Below are positions 1-8,615 of a stretch of 64,000 nucleotides of DNA, piece after piece. The stretch covers positions 2,728,001 to 2,792,000 of the forward strand of contig NZ_OZ209244.1 in the NCBI RefSeq assembly GCF_964642095.1, in the 5' to 3' direction. Origin of the DNA: Fretibacterium fastidiosum. Its GTDB lineage: Bacteria > Synergistota > Synergistia > Synergistales > Aminobacteriaceae. Below the pieces are notes generated by a model that saw only the letters and a program-made list of their open reading frames with translations, was not told where the DNA came from and made no database searches. The position numbers were made by a program, and so were the translations under genes. Each line of letters opens with the position of its first letter. Position 1 is the stretch's first letter.

Positions 1-2561
1 TGGTTCACCAGCCCCCAGGTCAGGTCGTTCAGCTGCCCCTGGAGGTTGGGGATGATCCCGTCCCTGGCCTCCTCGAGGGCCTTGATCGTGCCGCTCCGGA
101 CGTGGTGGCGCACGGTGATGGCCGTGCTGCCGGCGTGCTTCAGGTTGAACCACATGCCCTCCTCCACCTGGGCGAGCTTTGACGCGCTGTAGTCGCTGCT
201 CCCTCCCGACGCGGGGATGCGCCTCGCCTCCTTGAACCGGTTGTCCGAGGAGAGGTAGCGCACGCCGTTGAAGGTGAAGGAGGCGTCCTCCGCCACCGTG
301 CTGATGGCCGCGACCTCGCGGTAGACGGGCGTTTTGTCCGTGGCGCTGACCGTACCGATCTGTTCGAGGCGCATCAGCCCCAGGCGCCGCAGGACCTGAT
401 CGTTTCCGTCCGCCCCCCCCATCAGCGTGATGCGCTGCGCCTCGCCCGGCACGTCCGAGGCGATCGTCAGGTACCAGGACTGGTCCGAGTCCTGCTTCAG
501 CGAAGCGTGCACCCACTCCTCCGGCGCGGTGATCCCCAGCTCCGCCTGATACTTCTCGTTGATCTTGTTGCGGATCGTGGTGAGCGTGTCCGTCTCCTCC
601 ACGTCGATGGTAACCACCGACGCCTTGTTGACGATGCCCATGCGCTTCGCCAGGCTGCCCTCCACGTCGCTGATGGAGATCAGGCGGTGGTCCTTCGACT
701 CGACGTAGAACTGCGTGGCCGTGCCCGTAGTCGGCCCCGACACGGCGGTGAGCCCGGATATCCCGCCGCTGGGCAGCGCCTGGTTCATGAAACCCGTCAG
801 CTCCGCGACGGTCAGTGCGCCCGAGGCGCTGACGACGGGATAGGGCGAGGGCGTCGGCCGGGTCGTATCCGCTCCGGACGCGAACACGTCGCTCGTCAGC
901 TCCCACCTCTTGGAGGAATCGTTCCAGGATGCGGTGACGTCCACCTGATTGTCCGCCACGCCGATGCGGAACGTGTGCCGATCCCCCGCCTTGCCGGGGC
1001 CGATGATCTCCCCCTCCTTCAAGCCCTCGGCGGCGTTGGCCCGGAAGATGCCCGACGTGACGCGCGTGCCCTGGGTCCCCACCTGGATGCGGAAGGAGCC
1101 CTTGATGCCGAGGGCCTCCGTGGGGGACATGGGGCGACTCCGCATCCGGGTGTTGCCCTTCTTCACCACCTGGACCGGCGAGAGCATCCCCAGCGTCCCT
1201 CCCACGTCCCGGACCTCCAGCGAACGGGTCCAGCCGTCCGCGTCGTTGCCCGCCTCGATGCGGAGGGAGGTGGGCGGTGTGACGCCGTCCGGCAGCAGCG
1301 AAACCTTCAGTCCGGAAGCCGAGAGGTCGGGACTCGCTGCGATCGCACTGCTCAAAAAGTCGCCCAGCTCTTTAACGGTCAGCTCCGCGTCGCCCGAATC
1401 ACCGTCCGTGCCCAATGGGTTCCCGTCGGAGTCCTTCGCCTTCAGGGTCCATTTCGAGTTTGCCGCATCCCAGGCGATGTCAACGGTGAAGCTGGTGGGC
1501 GTCCCGTCCACCTTCGTCGTTCGGATGGTGATGCTCCGCGTCCTCGCCTTGTCCGATGCGTCGCTCAGCATGACGCCGTCCTTAAACCTGGAGGTGGTCA
1601 CGGCCCGCGTGTCGAGGCAGAGGGGGTCGCCGCCGCCCAGGGCCCACTCCTTGCCGTTCGCGAGGCGGTCGACGGTGAGCTGATGCACCCCCTCCGGCCC
1701 CGTGGCCAGGACGTCGGCGACGTAGCAGTTCTCCACGATGTCGAACTCGTTCTCCGCCACCTGGACGTCGTAGTAGACCTGACCGTCCCACTGGAAGGCG
1801 TGAGCCCTCAGCTCGCGGACGTGGTCGCCCTGGATGAGGGCGCGCCCGTTCAGCGTCAGGAAGAACTCGCCGTTCACGTCGCCGTACCGCAGGGGCTCCT
1901 GAGGGGTGACGTCCAGCATCTCGGACAACTTGTCGAGGAGCAGGTCCCGCTGGTCCCTCAGGTCGTTGGCGTTCTGGTCCAGCGCCTCGGCCTTGTATAT
2001 CTGCTTGTTGAGGGCGGCGATCTTGTGCAGGATCTGGTTCGCGTCCTGGACCGCGGTCAGGACCTGCTGATTCAGGTTCTTCGCGTACGTCTCAAACCCG
2101 GTGACGATCGTGTCCAGCACCCCGCCGATGGACCGGGCCGCCTCCACGAGGCTGCGCCGCGCGGCGGCGTCCTCCGGCTTCTGCTGCAGCGTCCGCATGG
2201 CAGCGTAGAACGTGTTCATCGCAGCGCTGAGCCCCTTGTTCTTCGGCTCCGGAATGTAGTTTTGCAGGTTCTGGTAGACGGCATTGATCGTGTCCCAATA
2301 CCCCTTGGTGGCCAGGTTGGAGCGGTACTGAAAGTCGAGGAACTGGTCCCGGATGCGGACGATCTCGTCGGCCTTCATCCCCTGGCCGACCTGCCCAACG
2401 CCCGGAAGGTCCATGGGCTGCACCGTGGAGCGGAGCACCCGCTGACGGGAATACCCCTCCGTCCTCATGTTGGAGACGTTGTGCCCCACGGTCTGCATGC
2501 CGAGCCTGTAGGCGTTCAGCGCCCTCTTCCCCATCTCGATTCCCGAAAAAGCGTTGAGCAT
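1..2561 (-). CDS. flgK: Flagellar hook-associated protein 1 FlgK (3' end outside window)
   Basis: FlgK forms the first hook-filament junction ring outside the cell. Read on the minus strand, the ATG at 2561 opens the typical rod/hook/HAP N-terminus (MLNAFSGIEMGKRAL, then GMQTVGHNVSNMRTEGYSRQ), which matches the Flg_bb_rod segment of FlgK. The frame stays open to the left edge, giving at least 853 codons with no stop. Most FlgK proteins have about 450-650 residues, so this one probably carries extra D2/D3-type surface domains in the middle; residues such as VSGPTTGTATQFYVESKDH look like inserted beta-rich segments. It starts 3 bp after the flgN stop, as expected for a flgM-flgN-flgK operon. 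Identity is clear; the C-terminal coiled-coil domain lies beyond the window. Confidence 0.93.
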   Translation of the reverse strand, partial: MLNAFSGIEMGKRALNAYRLGMQTVGHNVSNMRTEGYSRQRVLRSTVQPMDLPGVGQVGQGMKADEIVRIRDQFLDFQYRSNLATKGYWDTINAVYQNLQNYIPEPKNKGLSAAMNTFYAAMRTLQQKPEDAAARRSLVEAARSIGGVLDTIVTGFETYAKNLNQQVLTAVQDANQILHKIAALNKQIYKAEALDQNANDLRDQRDLLLDKLSEMLDVTPQEPLRYGDVNGEFFLTLNGRALIQGDHVRELRAHAFQWDGQVYYDVQVAENEFDIVENCYVADVLATGPEGVHQLTVDRLANGKEWALGGGDPLCLDTRAVTTSRFKDGVMLSDASDKARTRSITIRTTKVDGTPTSFTVDIAWDAANSKWTLKAKDSDGNPLGTDGDSGDAELTVKELGDFLSSAIAASPDLSASGLKVSLLPDGVTPPTSLRIEAGNDADGWTRSLEVRDVGGTLGMLSPVQVVKKGNTRMRSRPMSPTEALGIKGSFRIQVGTQGTRVTSGIFRANAAEGLKEGEIIGPGKAGDRHTFRIGVADNQVDVTASWNDSSKRWELTSDVFASGADTTRPTPSPYPVVSASGALTVAELTGFMNQALPSGGISGLTAVSGPTTGTATQFYVESKDHRLISISDVEGSLAKRMGIVNKASVVTIDVEETDTLTTIRNKINEKYQAELGITAPEEWVHASLKQDSDQSWYLTIASDVPGEAQRITLMGGADGNDQVLRRLGLMRLEQIGTVSATDKTPVYREVAAISTVAEDASFTFNGVRYLSSDNRFKEARRIPASGGSSDYSASKLAQVEEGMWFNLKHAGSTAITVRHHVRSGTIKALEEARDGIIPNLQGQLNDLTWGLVN

Positions 2562-2564
2562 CTT

Positions 2565-3020
2565 CTACCCCCTGAAATCCGCCGCTCCCGCGTCCGCGGC
2601 GCCCTCACCCATGAGACGGCGCCACTCCGACAGCAGCATCGCCGTATACCGTTTATTTTGATCGATCAGCCCGCTCAGGATCGCCATCTCGGATTTCAGC
2701 ACGAACACGGACTGGGTCAGCCGGTCCGCCGCGCCGTTGAACAGGGCGCGCTCAGCCTCATCCATGGGGACGGCCAGGGACTCCGCGCAGGGCTCGCAGC
2801 CAAACTGCGCCGCCAGCCGCTTCGCCAGGTCGCTCCGCCGGAGCTCCTGGGTCTGCACATCGAAGACGACCTCATGCATCTCCTTCATCAGGCCGTCCAT
2901 CTCCTCCGCGTCCCCCACCTTCACGGCCTCGCGCTGATCCCGAACGACCTCCACCAGGTCGTCGATCGCGTCCGCTTCCTCCAGGACCGCGCTGATCAGA
3001 GCCTCAACCTCGCCGCGCAC
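2565..3020 (-). CDS. flgN: FlgN-type flagellar export chaperone
   Basis: FlgN binds FlgK/FlgL in the cytoplasm and delivers them to the flagellar export gate. The 151-residue product is almost wholly helical and charged (VRGEVEALISAVLEEADAI, then DAEEMDGLMKEMHEVVFD, ending in a FVLKSEMAILSGLIDQNKRY helix), as in the FlgN family. I chose the GTG at 3020, which has a G-rich Shine-Dalgarno (GGGGG) 7 bp upstream and starts just after the flgM stop; a longer upstream reading overlaps flgM and is a shadow. FlgN sequences are poorly conserved, so position between flgM and flgK is the main support. Confidence 0.82.
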   Translation of the reverse strand: MRGEVEALISAVLEEADAIDDLVEVVRDQREAVKVGDAEEMDGLMKEMHEVVFDVQTQELRRSDLAKRLAAQFGCEPCAESLAVPMDEAERALFNGAADRLTQSVFVLKSEMAILSGLIDQNKRYTAMLLSEWRRLMGEGAADAGAADFRG

Positions 3021-3034
3021 GGCCTCGCCCCCCG

Positions 3035-3319
3035 CTAGCGGACGTTCAGCATCCCCGCCACGATCAGGGAACGGGCCACCTGGTCCAGCTGCGGGACGTA
3101 GGTTCCCGCCTCCACCTGCTCCCTGTAGGCCGCGACGACGTCCTCCCGGACGTCCGGAACGTTCTTGAGCTCCGCGTCGATGCGGGCCAGCTCCACCGAA
3201 AACGAGCTGAAATCCGCCTCGTCCGTGCCGACGGACGTCCCTCCCATGCCGGCCTTCCGCCGCGCCCTCTTCGCGTTCGGCGCGTCGAAGCCGAACTGTC
3301 CGTATATCCTTCCTACCAA
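3035..3319 (-). CDS. flgM: FlgM-type anti-sigma-28 factor
   Basis: FlgM holds sigma-28 (FliA) inactive until the hook is complete and is then exported. The 94-residue product ends in the FlgM signature region: helices around VELARIDAELKNVPDVREDVV followed by YREQVEAGTYVPQLDQVARSLI. The TTG at 3319 is preferred because an AAGGAG Shine-Dalgarno lies 10 bp upstream; a GTG nine bases earlier is too close to it. The order flgM-flgN-flgK supports the call. A longer reading with a basic N-terminus is open but has no homology-like features. Confidence 0.85.
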   Translation of the reverse strand: MVGRIYGQFGFDAPNAKRARRKAGMGGTSVGTDEADFSSFSVELARIDAELKNVPDVREDVVAAYREQVEAGTYVPQLDQVARSLIVAGMLNVR

Positions 3320-3469
3320 AGGAAACACGCTCCTTTCCGTCCTTCCTCGTTCGCATTCGCCCGTCCACCAGGGGCGTCCATGCCCGGTCTGCGCGCGGAC
3401 GGCCTCGTTCCGGGTAGAGTATCGGAGCTTTCTCCCCCGCCCTTTACCCGCCGGCTCCACTCGCTCCAC

Positions 3470-4177
3470 TCAGCCGGCGCTTCCCGCGGCGGCGCAGGCG
3501 CCCAGCACGGAGGCCCCCGCCGCCTCGCAGGCCCGCGCAAGGCAGGCCAGGGTCGCCCCCGTCGTGCACACGTCGTCCACCAGGACCACGCGGGCCCCGC
3601 GGACGCGAGGGGAGACGTCGAAGGCCTCCGGCCGAAGCGACAGCCGCTCCGCCCGACTCAACCCCGTCCGGGGCGTCAGGGCGACCGCCCAGCGGGCCGC
3701 CTCCTGCACCCCGACGCCCCAGACCTTCCCCATCCCCTTCGCGATCTCAAAGGCCTGGTTGTACCCCCGCCGGCTTCCCCGGTGCAGGGGCACGGGGAGC
3801 AGGAGGTCCGGGGCCGGGGACTCCCAGAGGGCGGCCATCCCCTCCCCCAGCCGGCACCCCAGCGCCCGGAATCCCCCGTACTTCAGGGCGAGGATCGCGC
3901 GGCTGACGCCGCCCTCGTAGAGGGCGGCGGTGCGGATCAGGGGAGCGCTGACGTGCCTCTTGCAGGGGCTGAGCGCCCCGCAGTACAGGCAGCGCGGCAG
4001 GGGCGGGCGAAACAGGGCGTCGCGGCACCCGGAGCAGAGCACCTCCCCCAGCCTCCCGCAGACGGGACAGCTCACGGGCCAGAGGGCGTGAAGCGCCAAC
4101 GCCCCAAGACGGCGCAGGACGCGGAGGCCAGGGCGGGCGGATGCGGCCGCCCCGTCCTTCACCTCGGGAGGCCTCAA
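3470..4177 (-). CDS. comF: ComF family phosphoribosyltransferase-like protein
   Basis: ComF proteins take part in DNA uptake during natural transformation in Gram-positives and H. influenzae; in many other bacteria the role is unproven. The 235-residue product has the paired N-terminal zinc-binding cysteines (CPVCG, CSGC, CLYCG, then a CKRH) and a C-terminal PRPP-binding loop VVLVDDVCTTGAT, the two hallmarks of the family. The TTG start at 4177 overlaps the rnhA stop (TTGA), implying translational coupling; a GTG at 4162 with GAGG 9 bp upstream is an alternative. No other competence gene is visible in the window. Confidence 0.88.
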   Translation of the reverse strand: MRPPEVKDGAAASARPGLRVLRRLGALALHALWPVSCPVCGRLGEVLCSGCRDALFRPPLPRCLYCGALSPCKRHVSAPLIRTAALYEGGVSRAILALKYGGFRALGCRLGEGMAALWESPAPDLLLPVPLHRGSRRGYNQAFEIAKGMGKVWGVGVQEAARWAVALTPRTGLSRAERLSLRPEAFDVSPRVRGARVVLVDDVCTTGATLACLARACEAAGASVLGACAAAGSAG

Positions 4178-4653
4178 GGAGCGGACCCCGCGCTCGCCCG
4201 AAAGCGCTCCCTGGCCTCACGCACCAACTCGTCGCAGCGGTTGTTGCGCCGGTCGGCCGCGTGGCCCTTGACCCAATGCCATCGGACCTCGTGGGTCTGC
4301 GCCAGATCCCACAGCGCCTCCCACAGGTCCCGATTCTGGACAGGCTCTTTGGCGGCCGTGCGCCAGCCGTTCCTCCGCCACTTCGCGAGCCATCCCCGTT
4401 CAAAGGCGTTGCGCAGGTAGGTGGAGTCCGTGTGCAGATCCACCCGGCAGGGACGCTTCAGAGCCCTCAGGGCCTCTATGGCGGCGGTGAGCTCCATGCG
4501 GTTGTTCGTGGTGTCCTCCTCGGCACCCGATATCTCGCGCTCCGCGCCGTGGGACGGCGACAGCAGCACCGCGGCCCACCCCCCAAGGCCCGGATTGGGC
4601 GACGCGCCCCCGTCCGTGTAGACGGTCACCGCCGTCCTCGTCGTCTCGTTCAA
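4174..4653 (-). CDS. rnhA: Ribonuclease HI
   Basis: RNase HI cleaves the RNA strand of RNA-DNA hybrids, removing primers and R-loops. The 159-residue product has the standard bacterial length and all catalytic residues: D14 in VYTDGG, E54 in NNRMEL, D76 in HTDS, H131 in VKGH and D141 in NNRCDEL. The basic protrusion (WLAKWRRNGW) typical of E. coli-type enzymes is present. It starts with TTG at 4653, 7 bp after GGAGG, and its stop overlaps the start of comF. A weak hairpin followed by T residues lies just upstream (about 4669-4690) and may end transcription from the AAA+ gene. Confidence 0.95.
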   Translation of the reverse strand: MNETTRTAVTVYTDGGASPNPGLGGWAAVLLSPSHGAEREISGAEEDTTNNRMELTAAIEALRALKRPCRVDLHTDSTYLRNAFERGWLAKWRRNGWRTAAKEPVQNRDLWEALWDLAQTHEVRWHWVKGHAADRRNNRCDELVREARERFRASAGSAP

Positions 4654-4732
4654 GGGAACCCCTCCTCACAAAAAACGGCCCACCGTCCTCCAGCCCTTCG
4701 CCCCCTTCGCCGTCAACGGCAGCGCGGAGAAC

Positions 4733-6625
4733 TTACGCAAAGCCCACCGTTCGCCCCATGGGCTTGCCGACGCACTCCGGAGGCTCCAGGTCATCGGGCA
4801 GGAAGGTCCTGATCGACTCGTCCGTGACGGCGTCCGGGGGAAGGGCCAGCACGCGGGCGGCGTGGCGCATCTCGGCCCGCTCCACCAGGTTCCGCACGAA
4901 ACGACCGTTGCCGAAGTCCGGAGCAGCCGTCGCCCTCTCCAGCAGGGTCCGCGCACGCTCCAGGGTATCGGGCCCGGCCCTGCGGCCCTTCTCCTTCAGG
5001 ATGAGGCCGAATATCTCCAGCAGTTCATCTGCCGTGTAGTCGAGAAAATCGACGTGGAAGGCCACGCGGCTCTTCAGGCCTGGGTTGCGCTCCACGAACT
5101 CCTTCATGCGGTCGGGATACCCGGCAAAGACCACCACCGTGTCCTCGCGGGCGTTCTCCATCTCCTGGACGATCGTGTTGATCACCTCGTCCCCGAAGAG
5201 CCCCCCGCGCTCATCCAGCAGGGAGTACGCCTCGTCGATGAAGAGGACTGATCCCCTGGCTTCCTTGAACTTCTTTTTGACGATCTGCGCGGTCCAGCCC
5301 ACGTACTTGCCCACCAGGTCGGCCCGACCGACCTCCACCAGGCCGCCCGTCGTGAGCAGCCCGTTGTCCTTCATGATCCGGGCCATCAGACGGGCGACGG
5401 TCGTCTTGGCCGTTCCGGGGTTCCCGGCAAAGACCATGTGCATCGCCGGCCTTTGGGTGCTGACCCCCCGGTCCGCAAACAACCTCTGGGCCTTGTGGAA
5501 CTGGACGGCCTGAAGGATGATCTCCTTGACAGCCGGAAGGCCGACCATGTCCATCAACTCCCTGTAGGCGTCGCCCCTGGGCTTCACCTTCCTCCCGCCG
5601 GCCCCTGCGGCCAGGTCCCGATACTGGGCGTGAAGCTCGGTCCTGAGGTAATCGTCATACCATTTGCTGAACGTCTTGTTGAGGTTTGCCGTGATGTGCC
5701 CCGACTCCGCCACGGGCAGACGCTTGAGGAGGGAGTCACAGTTCTCGACGCCGTTTTCCTCGGCCAGCCGCCTCAGGTAGCCCCTGGCCGCCCTGTTGAA
5801 CACGACCTCCTCCTCCAGCTTGACGAACGTGATCTCCGGGAGCTCCTCCATCAGCCGGCGGCACAGCCTCTCGTCCGACCGCCTCATCTCGATGATGGAG
5901 AGGGTGTTGCGGCGAAACGCGGCAAGGCAGGAGGCGGCGACCGCGAGGTTCTCGCCAGAGGCGTCGGCATAAGAGCGGTCCTCGTCCTCATCGGCGCCCG
6001 TACCCGTCAGGGACAGCACCAGGGTACACCCCTTCTGCGACTCGTAGAAATTGCGCAGCCACTCCGCGTCACAGCACCCCCGGTTGGGGTCCAGCGTCAG
6101 AACGCAGTACCGTCTACCCAACAGGCGCCGCCTCTGGAGCAGGGCCCCCAGCAGGAGCTCCCGAATGGATTGACGAATTTTTGGGTCGTCCGACGTCACG
6201 ACGTAATGGACCGGGTGCCCCACGAAGTGCTTCGGCCCGCGGGCGTCGAAGATCCGATCGATCTCCGGCCTGAAGGAGGCGCTGCAGAGCAGGCGCCTTG
6301 CCTCCACAAGGGCCTCTCGCTTCGCAAACGGCTTTGGGATCAGCACCTCGCTGTGGCTGCCAGAGCGGTAGCTGTCGATAAAATCCATGTTGAGGTCGGA
6401 CTTGTATTCGTCATCGTCCTCGATGTAGTCCCTCCGATTGGCGCCGTACAGCAGTCTGGAGAACTCCCCCACGGTGATCTCCTCGAAGGCGGCGTCCTTC
6501 CCGTGGAGGTCAAGCCTCTCGCAGAACCGCTCAAGGCCCCTCTTGAGGTCCTCCTGGTCCGGAACCTTGATCCCGGCAAACGTCGCGGCACCGATGGAGA
6601 CCTTTCGATCGTGGATTTCCGACAC
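4733..6625 (-). CDS. CbxX/CfxQ-type AAA+ ATPase; apparent frameshift at the N-terminus
   Basis: The 630-residue product ends in a full AAA+ module of the CbxX/CfxQ/SpoVK group: Walker A GNPGTAKTT at about residues 401-409, pore-side segment VGKYVGWTA, Walker B SVLFIDEAYSLL, then sensor and lid helices. Such proteins act as hexameric remodellers; the substrate here is unknown. Residues about 120-330 look like a degenerate first ATPase-like domain (GHPVHYVVTSDDP, LVLSLTGTG) without a Walker A. The GTG at 6625 has no ribosome-binding site. Removing one base in the GGGCC run near 6687-6690 joins this frame to an upstream segment starting MLFYKIEMES (ATG at 6764, AGGGG 8 bp upstream), so the true start was probably 6764. 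Confidence 0.8.
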   Translation of the reverse strand: MSEIHDRKVSIGAATFAGIKVPDQEDLKRGLERFCERLDLHGKDAAFEEITVGEFSRLLYGANRRDYIEDDDEYKSDLNMDFIDSYRSGSHSEVLIPKPFAKREALVEARRLLCSASFRPEIDRIFDARGPKHFVGHPVHYVVTSDDPKIRQSIRELLLGALLQRRRLLGRRYCVLTLDPNRGCCDAEWLRNFYESQKGCTLVLSLTGTGADEDEDRSYADASGENLAVAASCLAAFRRNTLSIIEMRRSDERLCRRLMEELPEITFVKLEEEVVFNRAARGYLRRLAEENGVENCDSLLKRLPVAESGHITANLNKTFSKWYDDYLRTELHAQYRDLAAGAGGRKVKPRGDAYRELMDMVGLPAVKEIILQAVQFHKAQRLFADRGVSTQRPAMHMVFAGNPGTAKTTVARLMARIMKDNGLLTTGGLVEVGRADLVGKYVGWTAQIVKKKFKEARGSVLFIDEAYSLLDERGGLFGDEVINTIVQEMENAREDTVVVFAGYPDRMKEFVERNPGLKSRVAFHVDFLDYTADELLEIFGLILKEKGRRAGPDTLERARTLLERATAAPDFGNGRFVRNLVERAEMRHAARVLALPPDAVTDESIRTFLPDDLEPPECVGKPMGRTVGFA

Positions 6626-6807
6626 GAAAAAGCTTATCTCTCCCCTGGACCTTTCGTTCGCCTCCTCCGTCCTCTCCTTGATCCTGGCCCGCGTTTTCCT
6701 CTATCTTCTGCTCGCTGCTCTCCAGGGCCCTGTCGCTCTCCATTTCGATCTTGTAAAACAGCATCGTCATCACCCCTGATCGTTTGGTCAAGAGCATACA
6801 GGGCACC

Positions 6808-6827
6808 CCGCACTGATATCAGTGCGG
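6808..6827. promoter_or_regulatory. Perfect 20-bp palindrome, candidate operator
   Basis: The sequence CCGCACTGAT followed by its exact reverse complement forms a perfect 20-bp palindrome. It lies between the broken WYL regulator gene and the AAA+ gene, about 45 bp upstream of the probable AAA+ start (6764). A -10-like TATGCT (minus strand, 6793-6798) lies on its downstream side, so the palindrome would cover the -35 region. This is where a dimeric repressor would bind; the WYL protein next door is the obvious candidate (inference). Confidence 0.5.
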
Positions 6828-6866
6828 TCAGCCGATGGAGGCCGGATCAGCGCATTGAAGGCCGCC

Positions 6867-7880
6867 TCAGAGGCCGTATCGTTTGGTCATCTTCCTGACG
6901 TCCTCCATGACCTGCTCCCGCAGCTTGCGCGGGGAGACGACCTCGCAGTGGTTGCCGAACTGCAGGGCGAAGAATCGCATCCCCTCGAGAGCGGCGATGA
7001 CGCGCACCTTCATCAGGTCGTCGTCGATCGGGGTCATGGAAGCCCGGCTTCCGAAGGCGTCCAGCACGTCTCCCGCGCAGGAGCGGGACATCTTCAGCAC
7101 CACTGTCCTGGGCTCCCCGCCGAACATGAAGTGGTGCTCCTGGGCGTAGAGCGCGGCGTCGAAGCTCCTGTCCCGATAGGCCGGCAGGCTCCAGATGGGG
7201 CGGGCACTCTCGTCCAGGACCTCGACGTCCGTCATGCGATCGATCCGGTAATGGGTGAGATTGTCTCGGCCGTCGTAGCAGCCGATCAGGTAGTATTGGC
7301 CGTTGGTGCAGACCATGGCGAAGGGGTGGACGACGTAGGGACGCCCCCCGCGGGGGACCAGCTCCCCGTTGACGCTGACGGAGTTCAGGATGAAGCGGAG
7401 CCGTCTTCTGTCCTCGATGGCCTCCTCGACGCGGTCCAGGTTCTCGAAGAACGCCCCGTTTCGGTGGTGGGGCCAGAGGGGCAGAGAGTGGACGTGGCTA
7501 AGCCGGCCCTGAAAGTAGTGGTTGGCCAGGCCGACCAATTTTCCGATGAGGCTTCGGGCGTCCTCCTGCGGTATGTACCGGGAGGACAGCACGCTGTCGA
7601 TGAGCACCCGCAGCTCGACGTCCGAGAGCTCCCGGCTCCTCAGGTAGGCGCCTCAGCCGTTCTCCTCGTAGGTGCTGATGTCCCAGCCCAGCTCGCAGAG
7701 CAGCGAGAGGTTCCGCCCCACCGCGTTGCGCACCGCGCTCAGGCCGTAGTCGGCCTTGAGCTTTTTGATGATCTCCCCCGACGTGAGGGGGTGCTCCTCG
7801 TCGGAATAGTTCTTTAATATTTCGAGTATGCATAAGGGCAGCGCACTCCGCCCTCCAACGCTTCCACCGGCGCAGCGCAC
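6867..7880 (-). pseudogene. WYL-domain transcriptional regulator, interrupted by in-frame TGA
   Basis: WYL proteins are DNA-binding regulators with an N-terminal winged helix and a ligand-sensing WYL domain. From GTG 7880 (GGAGG 9 bp upstream) the frame encodes a winged helix (CILEILKNYSDEEHPLTS, IIKKLKADYGLS, then LGWDISTYEENG). It then hits TGA at 7653-7655 (codon 76) and continues in the same frame with GAYLRSRELSDVELRVLIDSVLSS and a full WYL domain (YLIGCYDGRDNLTHYRIDRM, FALQFGNHCEV). A GTG at 7607 could start the second part alone. The reading frame is otherwise intact over 337 codons, so this is a recent nonsense mutation or an assembly error. No selenocysteine-type hairpin is evident after the TGA. 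Confidence 0.82.
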
Positions 7881-7908
7881 AGGCCATCGCCTCCGTTTGA
7901 ATTTCAGG

Positions 7909-8229
7909 TCACAACAGACTGCGGTATTCCCTGGCGCCGTACAGGACGCGCATTACCACGGCCTCATGTTCCGCTTCATGCAGAATGTAGAAGACGAGAT
8001 AATTTTCAACGACTAGTTTTCGATAGCCCCTCGAGGCAAGAAACGTGTCTCGTGGTTGTGCGCCGATTCTGGGATAACGTGTCAGATGTTGAAGCTCCTG
8101 CTCAATTTTACTCAACAGTTTCTCAGCGGCCTCTGGATCGCCCAGCGTCACGCTGATGTAGTCATCAATCTCGTCCATGTCCTCATACGCCAATGGGGTA
8201 AAGCGGACATGGAAGTGTTCATCATCCAT
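7909..8229 (-). CDS. RelE/ParE family toxin
   Basis: This is the 106-residue toxin of a type II toxin-antitoxin pair. The fold signature is present: HVRFTPLAYEDMDEIDDYI, a central helix EAAEKLLSKIEQELQHLTRYPRIG, and the C-terminal strands YRKLVVENYLVFYILHE and VVMRVLYGAREYRSLL. RYPRIG and VFY are typical of the ParE/YafQ-like branch. Some members cleave ribosome-bound mRNA and others inhibit gyrase; the sequence does not decide which. It overlaps the antitoxin gene by 8 bp, so the pair is co-transcribed with the antitoxin first. Confidence 0.9.
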   Translation of the reverse strand: MDDEHFHVRFTPLAYEDMDEIDDYISVTLGDPEAAEKLLSKIEQELQHLTRYPRIGAQPRDTFLASRGYRKLVVENYLVFYILHEAEHEAVVMRVLYGAREYRSLL

Positions 8230-8482
8230 GTTTTTCTCTCAGGCGCCGGAAGACATCGTCCGCGTTCAGCAGCGGCTCTCCATCGACAAGCTGCTGCTCG
8301 GCGGCTGCCAGTTTGCGATACACGTCCAGCAGGCAAAACTGCCGCGCGTACGCCTGCGTTGTCATGATGACCAGCCCGTCGTCCCCCTCCTTCGTAAGGA
8401 ACACGGGCTCGTCCTTCTGCCGGCACAGCGCCGCAATGGCGTTTGTGTCCTGAAGACATTCTATTGGTCTGATGGTTGACAT
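8222..8482 (-). CDS. Phd/YefM family antitoxin
   Basis: The 86-residue product matches the Phd/YefM antitoxin layout: an N-terminal DNA-binding half (MSTIRPIECLQDTNAIAALC), the conserved EPVFLTKEGDDGLVIMTTQAY strand-turn-strand, and a C-terminal helical tail that would wrap the toxin. It binds and neutralises the downstream ParE-type toxin and usually autorepresses the operon. The ATG at 8482 has GAGG 8 bp upstream; a GTG three codons earlier is possible. The 8-bp overlap with the toxin gene indicates coupled translation. Confidence 0.9.
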   Translation of the reverse strand: MSTIRPIECLQDTNAIAALCRQKDEPVFLTKEGDDGLVIMTTQAYARQFCLLDVYRKLAAAEQQLVDGEPLLNADDVFRRLREKHG

Positions 8483-8615
8483 TACCGTCACCTCTAACGG
8501 CGATAATACCTGCGGTGCAGGGCAATGAGGTGATTTCAGATACGCCCGGCGATGTCGATCGTTTGGTGCAGCCGTCCGTTCCTCTTTGACTGATAGAGCT
8601 TAAAGACGTAGGTTC

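Noticed and set aside
507..3038. 843-codon open frame on the plus strand
   Set aside because: Antisense to flgK and flgN; composition (Arg/Gly/His/Pro-rich, no domains) is that of a GC-rich shadow frame.
7653..7655. Selenocysteine insertion at the WYL TGA
   Set aside because: WYL linkers have no conserved redox Cys at this position and no clear hairpin follows; nonsense mutation or error is simpler.
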